Assembly: GCA_027405735.1 (NCBI GenBank)
Contig: JAPEHQ010000008.1
Coordinates: 186,001-250,000, forward strand
DNA: 64,000 nucleotides
Direction of reading: 5' to 3'
Origin: Mucor racemosus
Taxonomy: Eukaryota; Mucoromycota; Mucoromycetes; Mucorales; Mucoraceae
The notes beneath the pieces were generated by a model. It did not search any database. It was given only the letters and a program-made list of their open reading frames with translations, and was not told the origin of the DNA. Both the position numbers and the translations under genes were made by a program. Positions 48,810 through 59,736 of the stretch are shown in pieces; position 1 is the first letter of the stretch, and every line of letters begins with the position of its first letter.

Positions 48810-49209
48810 TGTTATGAGCCTGTCAAACTTAATATACTATTATACTAACTATCCTAATCACATCACACATTATGACGTTATTCGAATTGCATATCAATCT
48901 CCAGCTTATGCAAGAGGTTCTATTGCTACACGCACTGCGACACAACCAATAACCACATTACAATATCAACTTACTCGTATTCAAGTTATAGAGTAATTCA
49001 GTAGCACTATGTCCCTGAAGTTTAGTTCATGAAGGGAACTAGACTCTTGAATAATTTAGTATAAATAATCATCTTGCTTTCATAATTTCTTTTATTCCTT
49101 CTTCAGTTCTCATCATTTTTCTTGTTATATATTCTGAAATAAACCTAAAAATAACAAATAAATCTTTGTATGTATCTCTTGCCCCTTATATAATATAACC
49201 CTGATAACA
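48810..49209 (+). mobile_element. LTR-like repeat 3, intact copy
   Basis: The 400-bp element has perfect 6-bp inverted ends (TGTTAT...ATAACA) and is homologous to the interrupted copy at 44130-45286. It contains TATATAATATAACCC near its 3' end and a TAGTATAAATAATC box. No flanking target duplication was recognised. Confidence 0.7.
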
Positions 49210-49556
49210 AATCTAACACCGTTGAGAGAAGAATCAGAATCCTATCATTAGATCTTGCGCAGAAATCCTTGAAGAGGTTAAATACTACTTAATTCCATAA
49301 CTCCATTGAATCGAATCAATTGCTTCCAAAATTCAAACAATACACCTTCAATATAATTCCAATCTAAACATACACAATCATAGCCACAATAATCACTAAT
49401 TTAATCCAAAATGTAGGTATAACCATTTAAAAACAGCTTCCTTTTATAGAAAGATTATTCTACAGGTTTACCGATCGATCAATAAATACGCATGTATCAA
49501 AATTGTCATAACCGTTATGTACCTATAGCCGAAGGCTATTAAGTATTTTAGTTATG
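49201..49556 (-). mobile_element. LTR-like repeat 4, left copy
   Basis: This is a direct repeat of 51387-51740. The last 230 bp (from ACAATACACCTTCAATATAA to TTTTAGTTATG) are nearly identical, while the first 120 bp differ at roughly a quarter of positions. It overlaps the last bases of LTR 3. The strand is given by the gag ORF it accompanies. Termini are not clean TG...CA. Confidence 0.6.
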
Positions 49557-49563
49557 TTTGGAA

Positions 49564-49806
49564 TTAAATAGCAAGACTGTAAGGACTATTTCCAGTAATT
49601 ATGAGATAAATGTATTCTTTCTTCCTAGGTGTTCTGATGGCTTTCATTACTATGCCTTGTTGTATACCTGGTGTGGGGCCTTGTTGCCTAGCTTTCTTAA
49701 CAGGTACTTGACCGGCTGTTACTACTGGAACGTCCGCATTGCGACCACGTTTAACTGCCTGAACTTCATTTAATAACTCATCAATTTCTGCCATTGTATC
49801 CACCAA
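49564..49806 (-). pseudogene. Remnant of the reading frame after gag
   Basis: This open stretch contains AEIDELLNEVQAVKRGRNAD and ends by running into the LTR-4 copy. It lies downstream of gag, separated by a frameshift and an in-frame TAG near 49823. It is probably the residue of the gag-pol junction after loss of pol; no protease, reverse transcriptase or integrase motif is visible. Confidence 0.4.
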
Positions 49807-49880
49807 ATTGACAGAAGCCTAATCTAATTGAATAGGAGGAGGAGTAGGAGTAGGGTTATGAACATCGACACCTCCTATTG

Positions 49881-50513
49881 CTAATGTTCGTTGGTGTTTC
49901 CCAAACTTTTATCATCCAAAGGAAGATTATTACTACCAGACAAGGGTGGCTTGACGTGCTTGCCCATGAGTAGTTCTTCATCCTTGCATTTATATTTCTT
50001 GTGGTCAGGCTCTCCGCAGCCAAAACACACAATTCCGCCTTGATTGGACCCACCAGGACGTCTTGCACCATAGTTGTAGCCGTTCCCGAGAAGATTGAAT
50101 AATTCCTCCATTCTAATTGCCACTTCATTTACAGAGCGGAACTCATCTCCTTGTCTTAATTCATAAACTGCAGACCACCATTTGTCTTCTAATTCGGACA
50201 AGTATTGCTTCTTGAAAGCCTCTTCAAATTGCTCCCAGTTTTCAGCCCTGGACCCCACGACATGCCACCAGCTTTCAGCCCTCATTGTCAAGTTCTCTTC
50301 CACAATCAACAACATTTCCTCGTCATTGATTTTAGCACTCTTCTTGAGATGATTCTTTCTTGATATCCATGCGGCGGCTTGCTCTTTATTTTCACCATTA
50401 TTGAAAGCTGTGGGCTCCTTCAAAAACCTTGTATGGGCACCACCATTGCTGCCATTTTTCTTTTCTAAGGCCATGTTGATTATCTTCAGGGATAAGGAGT
50501 AATTAGTAAACAT
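49881..50513 (-). CDS. Retrotransposon Gag protein with zinc knuckle
   Basis: The 210-codon ORF, probably starting at the internal ATG (MALEKK, about 50474), has the retrotransposon gag fold signature: AAAWISRKN, ESWWHVVGSRAENWEQFEEAF, KKQYLSELEDKWW and RSVNEVAIRMEELFNL. A CX2CX4HX4C knuckle follows (CFGCGEPDHKKYKC). It would form the capsid of an LTR (Ty3-like) element. The spacing between the capsid-like part and the knuckle is short compared with full-length Gag, suggesting an internal deletion. It lies between two direct LTR-4 copies with no pol gene, so the element is defective and fungal in type. Confidence 0.75.
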   Translation of the reverse strand: MFTNYSLSLKIINMALEKKNGSNGGAHTRFLKEPTAFNNGENKEQAAAWISRKNHLKKSAKINDEEMLLIVEENLTMRAESWWHVVGSRAENWEQFEEAFKKQYLSELEDKWWSAVYELRQGDEFRSVNEVAIRMEELFNLLGNGYNYGARRPGGSNQGGIVCFGCGEPDHKKYKCKDEELLMGKHVKPPLSGSNNLPLDDKSLGNTNEH

Positions 50514-51386
50514 CAGGTAAGCCGTACCAACTGATAAATGCAGATATCTCTTTAATGATTACCTTCGTTATAAATTGATAAAGTCGGTAGACAAGATATA
50601 ATTAATGTTGAGATGAAATAGTAAGACTGTAAGAAACTATTTCCAATAATTATGGGATAAAAGTATTTCTTCTTCAGGAGCTCATGTTAAATAGGTATTT
50701 AACAACTAAGTAGTTATCCGAGAAATAAGATTAAAAATAAGATTTTGTTTATTGAACTGTCAAAATTGAAACAATATTTATAGTAATGCTAATTCTAAAT
50801 GATTATCCATTATTGAAATATGCTATTGCTCTGTACTTAAAGTCTTCAATTACCCTTTAGTTTGAGTTCACAATAAATGTTTCCCAAAATAACTAATTGA
50901 TCCCGAGTAAACTTGATGTAATAAACATGAAAAAATAAGTAGACCCGTGTAGACTGAGCGCAAATCCATTGTCTTTTTCTTCTCAAATTAGTATTAGCTG
51001 ATCTTCTCATGCCTTGACCCGAGCACTCCATTGTTCTTTCAAAACCAACAATGATAATTCCCCTTGAAATTTAGCAATACAGATCAAACTAACCCCAAAC
51101 AATGAATTCAACGATAGCGAGTACCCAGACGACAATTAAATGCAAGTTCATAACAACAACGAAAAACTAACCATTAATTGCATTCTTTCATAGAACACCT
51201 TCCGAACCTCGTCGATCCATCCAAATGTTCATTCCATTACCCGTGTAAACACCATCAAACTTGAGCCAAATTAGAATCACGCACAGCCAATCGCTGTTTC
51301 AATACAATTTTGGTAAATCCACCTTGAAAACTTCATAAAACTCCAAGTAAACCATTTTCAGCTTCCAAATAAAAATATAGACTAAT

Positions 51387-51740
51387 ATAATAAATGATAA
51401 CACATTCGAAACCGTTGAGAAAATATGAATCCCATCACTAGATTTTGTGTGAAAATTCTTGAAAGGATAAACACCACCTAGCTCCATAATTCCACTGAAT
51501 CAATTGCTTCCAAATTTTATACAATACACCTTCAATATAATTCCAATCTAAACATACACAGTTATAACCACAATAACCACCAATTCAATCCAAAATGTAG
51601 GTATAACCATTTAAAAACAGCTTCCTTTTATAGAAAGATTATTCTACAGGTTTACCGATCGATCAATAAATACGCATGTATCAAAATTGTCATAACCGTT
51701 ATGTACCTATAGCCGAAAGCTACTAGGTATTTTAGTTATG
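51387..51740 (-). mobile_element. LTR-like repeat 4, right copy
   Basis: This is the partner of 49201-49556 in direct orientation. It brackets the gag ORF, for an element of about 2.5 kb. The right edge is TTTTAGTTATGTTT, and the unrelated DNA beyond runs to the tRNA gene about 245 bp away. Confidence 0.6.
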
Positions 51741-51910
51741 TTTTATATGTTTAGTCTGTAAGTAACAAACTATTAGTAAATGTAGTAGCAATAGATTTAT
51801 ATTAGAAAGAAGTTAAGTTTATTATTGAAGTATATAACATGAGCTTATATACTCATAACTAGTAATGACTAAATACCGAACAGATCTTTCGAACCGAACA
51901 AGCCGGAGTG

Positions 51911-51928
51911 CACGTGATATATCACGTG
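51911..51928. promoter_or_regulatory. Double CACGTG palindrome upstream of tRNA-Gly
   Basis: CACGTGATATATCACGTG is an 18-bp perfect palindrome with a CACGTG core (E-box of the Cbf1/Pho4 bHLH type) at each end, 58 bp upstream of the tRNA gene. It may belong to a worn LTR at 51741-51950 rather than to the tRNA promoter. Confidence 0.4.
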
Positions 51929-51985
51929 AGCAGCTATTTATATTATTACTATATATTAAAAATAGCACTTCACAAAATATACAAA

Positions 51986-52056
51986 GCGCGGTTGGTTAAG
52001 TGGTATAATCTTCGCCTGCCACGCGAAGGGCCGGGGTTCGATTCCCCGACCGCGCA
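51986..52056 (+). tRNA. tRNA-Gly (GCC)
   Basis: A complete cloverleaf is present. The acceptor stem is GCGCGGT/ACCGCGC (51986-51992 and 52049-52055) with discriminator A at 52056. The D arm contains the A box (TGGTTAAGTGG), the anticodon stem TTCGC/GCGAA carries loop CTGCCAC (anticodon GCC), and the T arm contains GGTTCGATTCC (B box). It is 71 nt without an intron, and a TTTT Pol III terminator follows directly at 52057-52060. It is the only tRNA found in the window and is surrounded by retroelement debris. Confidence 0.97.
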
Positions 52057-52192
52057 TTTTTGCAAAACTTGACAAAAGTAGTGTTCGTAGCATTTTCATA
52101 TGTCGTGATAATAATAGAGATTATATTTTATCTCATATATAATCTTTTGTATACATTTATTTGAATCTACTGTAAAACATATACCTCAGCAC

Positions 52193-53319
52193 ACGACAAT
52201 TAGACAAATACAGTGTTGCAAATCGAACAGCAACTCTTCTTTTTTTTTCTTAAATAAATTATCTGTCAAAAATAAACAAACAATCTTGATCCCCAAAAGT
52301 TATATTATACTTCCAGATTCTAGTTCAGAAGTAACACAAATCATACACGAAATTCACCAAACCTTATATACTATTGATTTAATCTCCCATTGTATTATTT
52401 TATAACTCATACAAAAGAACAACAGATTCAATTACCATAAATACAACATAACCGAATATTGACAGGATCAATATCTGAAATCTTTGTCTAATCTTTCCAA
52501 ATCTTTACTCAGTGATTATAAATCAACACATATTCATGGAAATATACGGATGTAACAACATCTCATATCATTATAATCTACAAACTCAACTTTTTCTTTA
52601 GATGTCAGTAAAGACATTTTATTATCAAATTCAAATAACATTATCAATATCAAGGATGTTCTAACAGACAAACATTAATATAAATAACAACATTTCAAAA
52701 GAACAATTAATAAAGACATCTTATTTCTTACCTATATTTTGATTATATACTATTCTTCATATCATTTTTGATATTCATTACTTTACATTTACTATTTTAT
52801 AAGATCCCTTGAACTATTTTCTATATATTTCATTGTACATTTCTTATTTTCCTTTATTCATTTCGTTTTATATATTTATATAAAACATTTATTATAGTTG
52901 GACAACTTAAAACCTGGTGCTCATTTAATAGATATAACTGCATTGGCTATACTCTATTCTCTTATTCTATATTTCTTATTCACTTTACTACAATCTCAAT
53001 TGTAACAACAGTTAGAAGTTTGGTATTGTTGCAAATCGAACAGCAACTCTCCTTTTTTTTCTTAAAATAAATTATTATCTGTCAAAAATTATATTATACT
53101 TCCAAATTCTAGTTCAGAAGTAACCAAACCTTATATATCATTGATTTACTCCCCTATTATATTTTTACAGCTCATACAAAAAGAACAACAGAGTCAATTA
53201 CCATAAACACAACATAACCGAATATTGACAGGATCAATATCTGAAATCTTTGCCTAATCTTCACTAATCTTTACTCAGTTAATTAAATAAGAAATAATCT
53301 TACGATAACATCTCATAAA
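52193..53319. mobile_element. TRIM-like pair of direct repeats
   Basis: Segments 52193 to about 52571 and 53027 to about 53319 are direct repeats starting TGTTGCAAATCGAACAGCAAC and sharing CATAACCGAATATTGACAGG (50 bp or more around it identical). The second copy is shorter through small deletions. Only about 460 bp of AT-rich non-coding DNA separates them. This resembles a terminal-repeat retrotransposon in miniature. It lies 137 bp downstream of the tRNA gene. The ends are not precise. Confidence 0.5.
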
Positions 53320-53919
53320 AAACATTTCATCAGCTTTACTATCAACCATAGTCTTTATCATATTACTATATAATTTTCCAATGACTTTTGTATACTTTTT
53401 TGGAGATGATGTCTTGTCGTTGATGCCTCCTGAGAATTCAACAAGTCCCGGGGCAATCGACTTATTGCCAACTTTAAAGATGATTCCGTCAAATTTAATT
53501 CTATCGGTAGATGTAATGAGTCAAACATTTCAGTTTCATTCATGCAAAACCTTGCCTCATTACTTATATAAATACTACAAGGAAATCATTACATGATCCC
53601 TTGTAGATTTATCTGTCTTGTTACACTCCCTTTACTTATATTTATTTACTAATAAATATCTAATTTACAAATAAGAACACCAACCTTCATCAATCCAGTG
53701 ATCACAAATTTATAATAGCAAAAATAATATCTATAAGCATATTATCCACCTTTGTTGTTAGTCCAAAATTATAGATCATTACAGTAGAACAGAATTCTCT
53801 CTCAAGCCAACCAACTTCTATCACATCATTGTTAGTGATAAATAACTGATTTACAACATAGATAATAAGATAAGTGCCTGCCGTTCTCTCCAGCATGATA
53901 GTATTGAAAGGGCTACTGT
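53320..53919. other. AT-rich DNA between repeats
   Basis: Two overlapping short ORFs near 53358-53596 have coding-like stretches but no recognised family. They are probably chance or worn retroelement sequence. Confidence 0.35.
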
Positions 53920-54283
53920 AGTTAGTAATCGCAATCGAGCAATAATGCGAGCATAAGCAAGCGAGCGAGCCCTGTGATCGGGTTCGACTGAATTGCGCTT
54001 TTTTCAGGCTATTACTTGCTTTAGCTTGCTTGATTAATTTTTTTCAGCAATTTCCTGCTTGGCGCTCGACGAAAACATTAAAAGGCTGCTTGTATGCTTG
54101 CTCAAATTGCTTCAAATTAAAATAGGCCTGCTTGCGTGTAAATCTTCTTGCTTGCCTGCTTTCAAATAAAGTAAGCAAGCATGTAACACAGGGAAAATTT
54201 ATTCAATTTACGTAATTTCGACTTTAAAAATGTCAAAATTCATCATATTTTGAGCCAGTATTAGGCTGAGAATATATAGCTCC
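53920..54283 (-). mobile_element. hAT-like GCAAGC element, partial copy
   Basis: This matches about 30500-30856 in inverted orientation, including the terminal TAGTAATCGCAATCGAGC and the CTGCTTGGCGCTCGACGAA segment. It stops exactly where the LTR-2 copy begins at 54284, so LTR 2 probably landed inside it or a deletion followed. Confidence 0.55.
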
Positions 54284-54822
54284 TGTCGTATATTTTCAGG
54301 ATTGATAAATAGTACTTAAAAAAATACAGTTATAAAAGAATGAGTAATTAATCAGTTCTTCAACTGTATAATAAAAACAAGATATCGTTTATTTAGATAT
54401 AAAAGTATAGTCTTTTATATTGATTTGACATTGAGCTCCTGAGATGTAATTTAAGGCACTATGGCACTATTGAACTATTAGATCTTCTGTTTCATAGTAA
54501 TCTATGGATTGAAATGGATCAATCATAATTTAACCGTTCTTGTAGAGCTTGTGAGTTGTCTTGTTTCAATGCTGCGCTAAATGTGCTTGGATGTTGATTT
54601 GATAGCTACTTGATTGATTAACCGCTGGGATGAAATAGTATGGTGTCATAATTGAGGTCCAAGCGTTCTTGGTAATTACTGGATTAAACTTGATACGCTA
54701 GGAGTTTTTTATATCCGAGATCAAGACTTTGCACTTCAATACATGTCGTAGTCAATATATTGTAAGATGTATTATTGATACTGTAGAAGGTGATAACGTA
54801 TGATACTAGGTGGCATACAACA
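54284..54822 (-). mobile_element. LTR-like repeat 2, full-length inverted copy
   Basis: The 539-bp element runs on the minus strand from TGTTGTATGCCACC to ATATACGACA and matches 43582-44121 over its full length. It preserves the single ACTTT that is duplicated by the 339-bp insertion at 12659. No target duplication surrounds it. Confidence 0.7.
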
Positions 54823-55104
54823 GAACGTGTAATATTTTGGCAAGAATATTTCTATCGGCTGTTTTGATATTTCAGACAGGATCAATAACATTGGTTAAGT
54901 GTAATTCCACGGAACTGGCCAGAATTTCAACGAGTATTATAAAGTAGGTTTGCAAATTGCAATATGCATTTTTTAAACAATTATTGTTTTTACAACCAGG
55001 TGGTTTAGTGTTTCTCGTCTAATATTAGATCAATCTTTGTCGAATTTCAGAAAGACGTGCGTTTACTCTACGGCTATTAATATCACTGGTATGAAGTGAA
55101 AGGC

Positions 55105-56465
55105 TATTACCAGAATATAAGCGCACTGGCCTAACAACATTGACCAAAATTAACCTAAAATCGATCGTAAGGATTAAGCGCCTAAACGGAGATATTAGTT
55201 TCTTGTGCCCCCATAATAGATCCAACTGAAAACTGCTCTACATTTTTAGTTTCAGCAAAAAATATTGATTTATCGTCGAGAAATTTACAATAATAGTTCA
55301 CAATACAGCTTACAGCCTATGCTAACTGAGTTCCAAAATCGATATATACAAATCGATCAGAAAACGATCCAAAAAATAAAATTGTTTTATAACTCATGAA
55401 CTGCAAACTAAGTAGACCTAAAAAATTAAATGGTTTTTGTAAAGTTTTGAATTATGCATCCATCTAAATAAAATTTAAACAAATTTTTCAAGTTAAATTT
55501 TGCGTAAAATACGAAAGAAATTTTGAATGTTTTTTGAAAATACACATCACTTTTTATAATTATGTTTCCAACATAAGTAATTGAAATAATGCACAAAAAT
55601 GTTATCTATTGATTGAGCTATTTCTAAACCTTCTAGCTATATTTTTCGTAGAGAAAATGGGATTTTTGTCAATTTTTTTTTCAAATTCAGAATTTGAGAC
55701 GAGGGTATACCCGTCTTTTTTTGAAGTAAAACAGTTGATATTTTTTTGCACACATTTTTGAGGATATTTCCACGAAAAATCAATATTTTGAAAAGACCTA
55801 AATTGAGTCCGAGAGAGCTCAACGAGTTCCATAACATAAACGTAAAAAAAATGCTGCTCAATTTAACGAATATTTTGAAATCTACTACAAAATATCAAAA
55901 AAATGAAAAAAAAATAAAAGTGCTCAGAATTTTTTTATACTGAAATATGTTATAGAGCGCTTCAAAACAAATAAGTTTTATTATTAAAAAGTGTTAGTAT
56001 AGCTTAATTATTTCTAGAGATATGAAAGCTCAAAGTTTTCAATTTTAGCATTGAAACTTTGAAACACCCGTAAAAATCTGAAAAATTAGCACTAAAAAAG
56101 TCATACCAACTGCAAAAAATTGGATATTTTTGGATACTTGTTTTTGGATTAAAGCTGAACATCTCAGGTACATTAACATATAATGTTTTTTGGATGTTAT
56201 TTAATAAAAAAAAAAGTTGAACAGGAATGAAAACTTGGACCCAGTTTTTAAGGGAAAGGCGGCAAACTTTACGCGTTTTTATGTCTTTTGTGAGATATAA
56301 AATAAAATTAAGAATTGGTAGCATAATGTGGCCAGTTTATATATATTTAATAGTGTCTAAGATATATTCTTAAAAGTGTTTTGTATGGGACTAAGTATAG
56401 AAAAGAGGGCACGCTCTAATTTTGAGGATTGAAAATTATGAAAATTGAATATTTTTTGTGCTATT
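55105..56465 (-). repeat. Repeat family A, copy 5
   Basis: This is the inverted counterpart of 41625-42985, with the family terminus (inverted GGCCAGTGCGCTTATATT) at 55115 and the AAAAGAGGGCACGCTC end near 56400. It is non-coding. Confidence 0.75.
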
Positions 56466-57910
56466 AAGGTATGCTTATGGTCAATTTCAATTTATTATGC
56501 TTTTAGGATTTTTCAAAATTTAATTTCAAATCACAAATTTATTTTATAAATTTTTCAATAATTATTTAAACCAAACTCTATAATTAAGGCGAAAGTGCTC
56601 AAAAAGGTGGGCGTTTTCATTTTATTATTCTCACAACAGCCGAGAGAGGCTGAAATTTTAACATTTCATGGATGAACCCAAGATATAACTACTGTTGAAA
56701 TTGGAGTTCATTTGTATCAACGTTCATCAAGAACGTGTTTGCTTATATATTGGCTTCAGTAGATGTTGTAGGTAGCTAGTTACAAGTTGACTCCTTTACT
56801 TTTTTCAACGCGCAATAACTCATGAAAGCTGAAATTTAGACGATCGTTGCATCATATTTCGGCTAATTTTGCGTGAATTGGAGCTCACTGGAATTGGTAT
56901 ATATTCATTGGGAAAGAGATGTTTTTTTATTTGTTTTCTGCTGTTGAGGATATAAGGTTGCAAATAGTATTGAGAAGTTTTTTCTAGTTTACTTACTGTA
57001 AAACATCTTTTTCTCCTTGAAATTACAACAGGAAATACCCTATATGATGGCTATTTAGATCTGCTTTAAAATGAATAGCTAAAATGCTACAAATTACCCT
57101 ACACATTGGTCTTTGGATACGACATTTATGGGCTATAAAATTATGATAGAAGCCTTAAAATTGGAATGTCGCAGCTGAAATTTGAAGTTTCCTATATCGA
57201 AATTATTGAATCTTTCAATTGAGGATATTCGTCTGGTATTCTTTTGAATTTCGGGAACAGCAGAATCTATCAACTAGAGTGATTTTTTAGATTAATCTCG
57301 CTGGTTTGAAAAGTAAAAGCCATACCTTTAGTTCGAGCTCTTATGATTTAGAGCTCGTGAGGGGTACCAAACTTAAAGTGCAAAATGAATTTTAGGCTAT
57401 TAAATGTGCGTTCGCGCAAAACATAAAACATTTGGTAAATAATTGCAAGATACTGTACTATGATATTTGAGAGAGCTCAATTGATTCCTTATCAAATTGC
57501 ATAAATCTAGCATGGGTCAAATAAGTACTATTTGATTTTAAGTGGATAACATCTTGGCGATAGATTGAGGTAGAACCCATTTTTAGCAAATAGATTGAAC
57601 ACAGCTTATTGGAGAACTAATGATTGATCAATCACAATACCATTGAAGATTACAAACAGGATATATACTAAACTCGTGGAGCACATAACTTCAAGTAAAT
57701 CATATCGTTAACATCACCTGTATATGAGTATGTATACAATAGTAATTTGTTGGTATGACCTCTATCTTTTTCGACTTATATCCTGCTTACAACTACAACA
57801 TTTGGTTTAATCACTCACTACCTTCTGTGACTCGACAAAACACTGCTAAGACACCTGAACGCTAGCAAATTCAAGGAACAATGAAGGGGTTTCTCTGTAC
57901 ATAATCTATA
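56466..57910. other. Intergenic region upstream of unknown gene
   Basis: The first part may be further repeat-derived DNA: GGCTGAAATTTTAACATTTC and AGCTGAAATTTAGACGATCG occur in similar contexts at 56650 and 56828. The last 200 bp probably hold the promoter of the gene at 57911. No gene is seen. Confidence 0.35.
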
Positions 57911-59009
57911 ATGGCTAAAGAAAGGAAACCTATTGCTACTCGCACGAGAAATCGCACAAAATCCCAAGATGGTAATAACAGTTCATTGCTCTCCTCTACC
58001 CCCTCTCCAACTATAGTAGTTACAAATAAAGAGACAAAATCCAATACCAAGAAATCTTCTACAAAGATTGATAAAGCTAAACATAAAAAAAATCGAAAAC
58101 ATAAAGATAATGACCAAGATAAAGATGATGAAAGTTCCTCTGGTAAAAATTACATTACATTTAACAAGAATCAACATAAATAATAACTCATAAAAGCTTT
58201 TAGAGATTTATCATTTCAACTACCCTATTTACCGAAGTCTAATTTCGACATCTATTTGCAAGAATTACATCAATTACCATCATCTTTTATTCGAGGCACA
58301 ACTGCCGAGAAAAGAAGAGATATTTTGAGAAATGATCAAGATGATTATTACAATATGAGTCATCTTAGCCCAGATAGTATCACCACCAAATACACAAAAA
58401 AGAAGCCATTTTTCATGAGTGATGATATGGCTCTTGATGGCAAACATACAGAGTACTCAATTTGTTTACATCGAGCCTTCATCAAAAAGCGATATTTATC
58501 AGATCAAGAGTGCATATACCTCGCCAAATATGTCAATTGCGATTTTTATACACAATCTCTGCAAGAATTGGCTATGCTGATCAAAGACGAATTATATATG
58601 TATCGAATTGATTTCACCGAGAGACATTTACATCATATACGCACAATGAATATAACAGAAGAAGCATTTTTGGAAAATGAGAAGGGTCTTGAAAAAATTC
58701 TTGAAAAACAGGTAAAAATAAAGTTTCATACACTTTTTTGTACCTGAAAAAACAAAAATTAAATAATTTTTTCTACAGTTGAGCGAGGAATATTTAAGAT
58801 ATTTTTGGGGTAGTTGGATTATTGAGCCATTCACTGATCCTGACTCATTTTTTTCAATCAGTGAAAATAAAGATTTGCTTGCCAAAATAACAGCTAAAAC
58901 ATTGATAGAGCATTTGAAGTATTTTTTTAATATAATTTCAACGAAAAAATTGGACGAGGAATTGAGGAAGATAGATAAAATATCCATTGCAATCATTCTT
59001 CCTTCTTGA
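57911..59009 (+). CDS. Unknown protein with basic Ser/Lys-rich N-terminus
   Basis: Three exons (57911-58142, 58206-58711, 58779-59009) give 322 aa in one frame. Residues 1-78 are Ser/Thr/Lys-rich with KHKKNRKHKDNDQDKDDESS, probably disordered and possibly a nuclear signal. Residues 80-322 are ordered and mostly helical by composition: FIRGTTAEKRRDIL, LHRAFIKKRYLSDQECIYLAKYVNCDFY, QELAMLIKDELYMYRIDF, YFWGSWIIEPFTDPDSFF and HLKYFFNIISTKKLDEELRK. I do not recognise a family. The second intron is ordinary (GTAAAA...CTACAG). The first is placed with acceptor AGAG at 58204-58205, because the nearer TAG shifts the frame. Its last 17 bp overlap the last 17 bp of the convergent gep4 gene. Confidence 0.7.
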
Positions 59010-59694
59010 ATAATGTGGTAAAGCCTTTGTGCGGTGGTGGCTTTACATTAAATCTCTGTAACAAATCAATCAACTTGTATTCCATTCGTCGCAACTATGA
59101 TATAAAACATTTGTAAATAAACGAAACATGTTACATGTAAACACAGGATTAACTTACAACCAATGCTGCTTTATTATCTCCCTCTTCTGTAATCACTTTT
59201 CTTGTCCAAATAGTTAAATTCCCATTTCTATTACCAAATAAAACATCTGTTAAAATTCGATCACCAACAAAAGCAGTTTGATCTACTGGAATAGGCTCTA
59301 ATTTTTCTTTTAAAAACTGTCCGCCTGAAGGCTTCTTTTCGTCATGTCGTAAAACTGTTACGCCTAATGATTCTTCCAATTTTTGAGCTTCTTTATAGTC
59401 TGTATCATCTCTTGTACCAGCAGAATTAGAAACAATGAGTACATTTTCTTTTGAGAATGTGTCTATACACTCTTTCCAAGCCTCTTTGAATGGCGGATAT
59501 ATTGTTGAAACATACGGTGCTGTTAAACAATTATCTTTATCAAATCCAATTGCTTTTATATTTGCATGGTTTTTCAGGTTTTTAAAGTTTATTTGACGAA
59601 TGTCTTCCACAATAATGTGCGGCATAGCTAGGCTTGGGTTAAATAGCACACGAAACGCATTTGCTATACCTGACACGTTTAAGCTCTGTACCAT
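58993..59694 (-). CDS. gep4: Mitochondrial phosphatidylglycerophosphatase (Gep4)
   Basis: Two exons, 59694-59158 and 59094-58993, give 212 aa (yeast Gep4 is 185 aa). The HAD-superfamily active site is IGFDKDNCLTAP, with nucleophile Asp in DKD. SNSAGTRDDTDY (motif II) and FVGDRILTDVLFGNRNG (motif III/IV) follow, all as in the Gep4/PGP-phosphatase family. The N-terminus is short and hydrophobic or basic, consistent with matrix-side inner-membrane association. It dephosphorylates phosphatidylglycerol-phosphate, the step before cardiolipin synthesis. The short C-terminal exon (RRMEYKLIDLL...) ends in antisense overlap with the neighbouring gene. It starts only 42 bp from the divergent tsc10 gene, so the two share a promoter. 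Confidence 0.92.
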
Positions 59695-59736
59695 GTTTGA
59701 CTTAATTAAAGAGAGTGAGAAGGAGTGGATTCGCTG
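59695..59736. promoter_or_regulatory. 42-bp divergent intergenic region gep4/tsc10
   Basis: Only 42 bp separate the two start codons. Unless one true start lies further inside, the transcripts must have very short or overlapping 5' leaders, and both genes must share promoter elements. Confidence 0.6.

Noticed and set aside
53358..53596. Overlapping short ORFs on both strands
   Set aside because: There is no family match and both strands are open equally. The region is flanked by repeat units and is likely chance or decayed retroelement sequence.
58628..58996. 122-codon minus-strand ORF opposite the unknown gene
   Set aside because: It is antisense to two well-spliced exons and the intron between them, and has a Leu/Phe-rich shadow composition.
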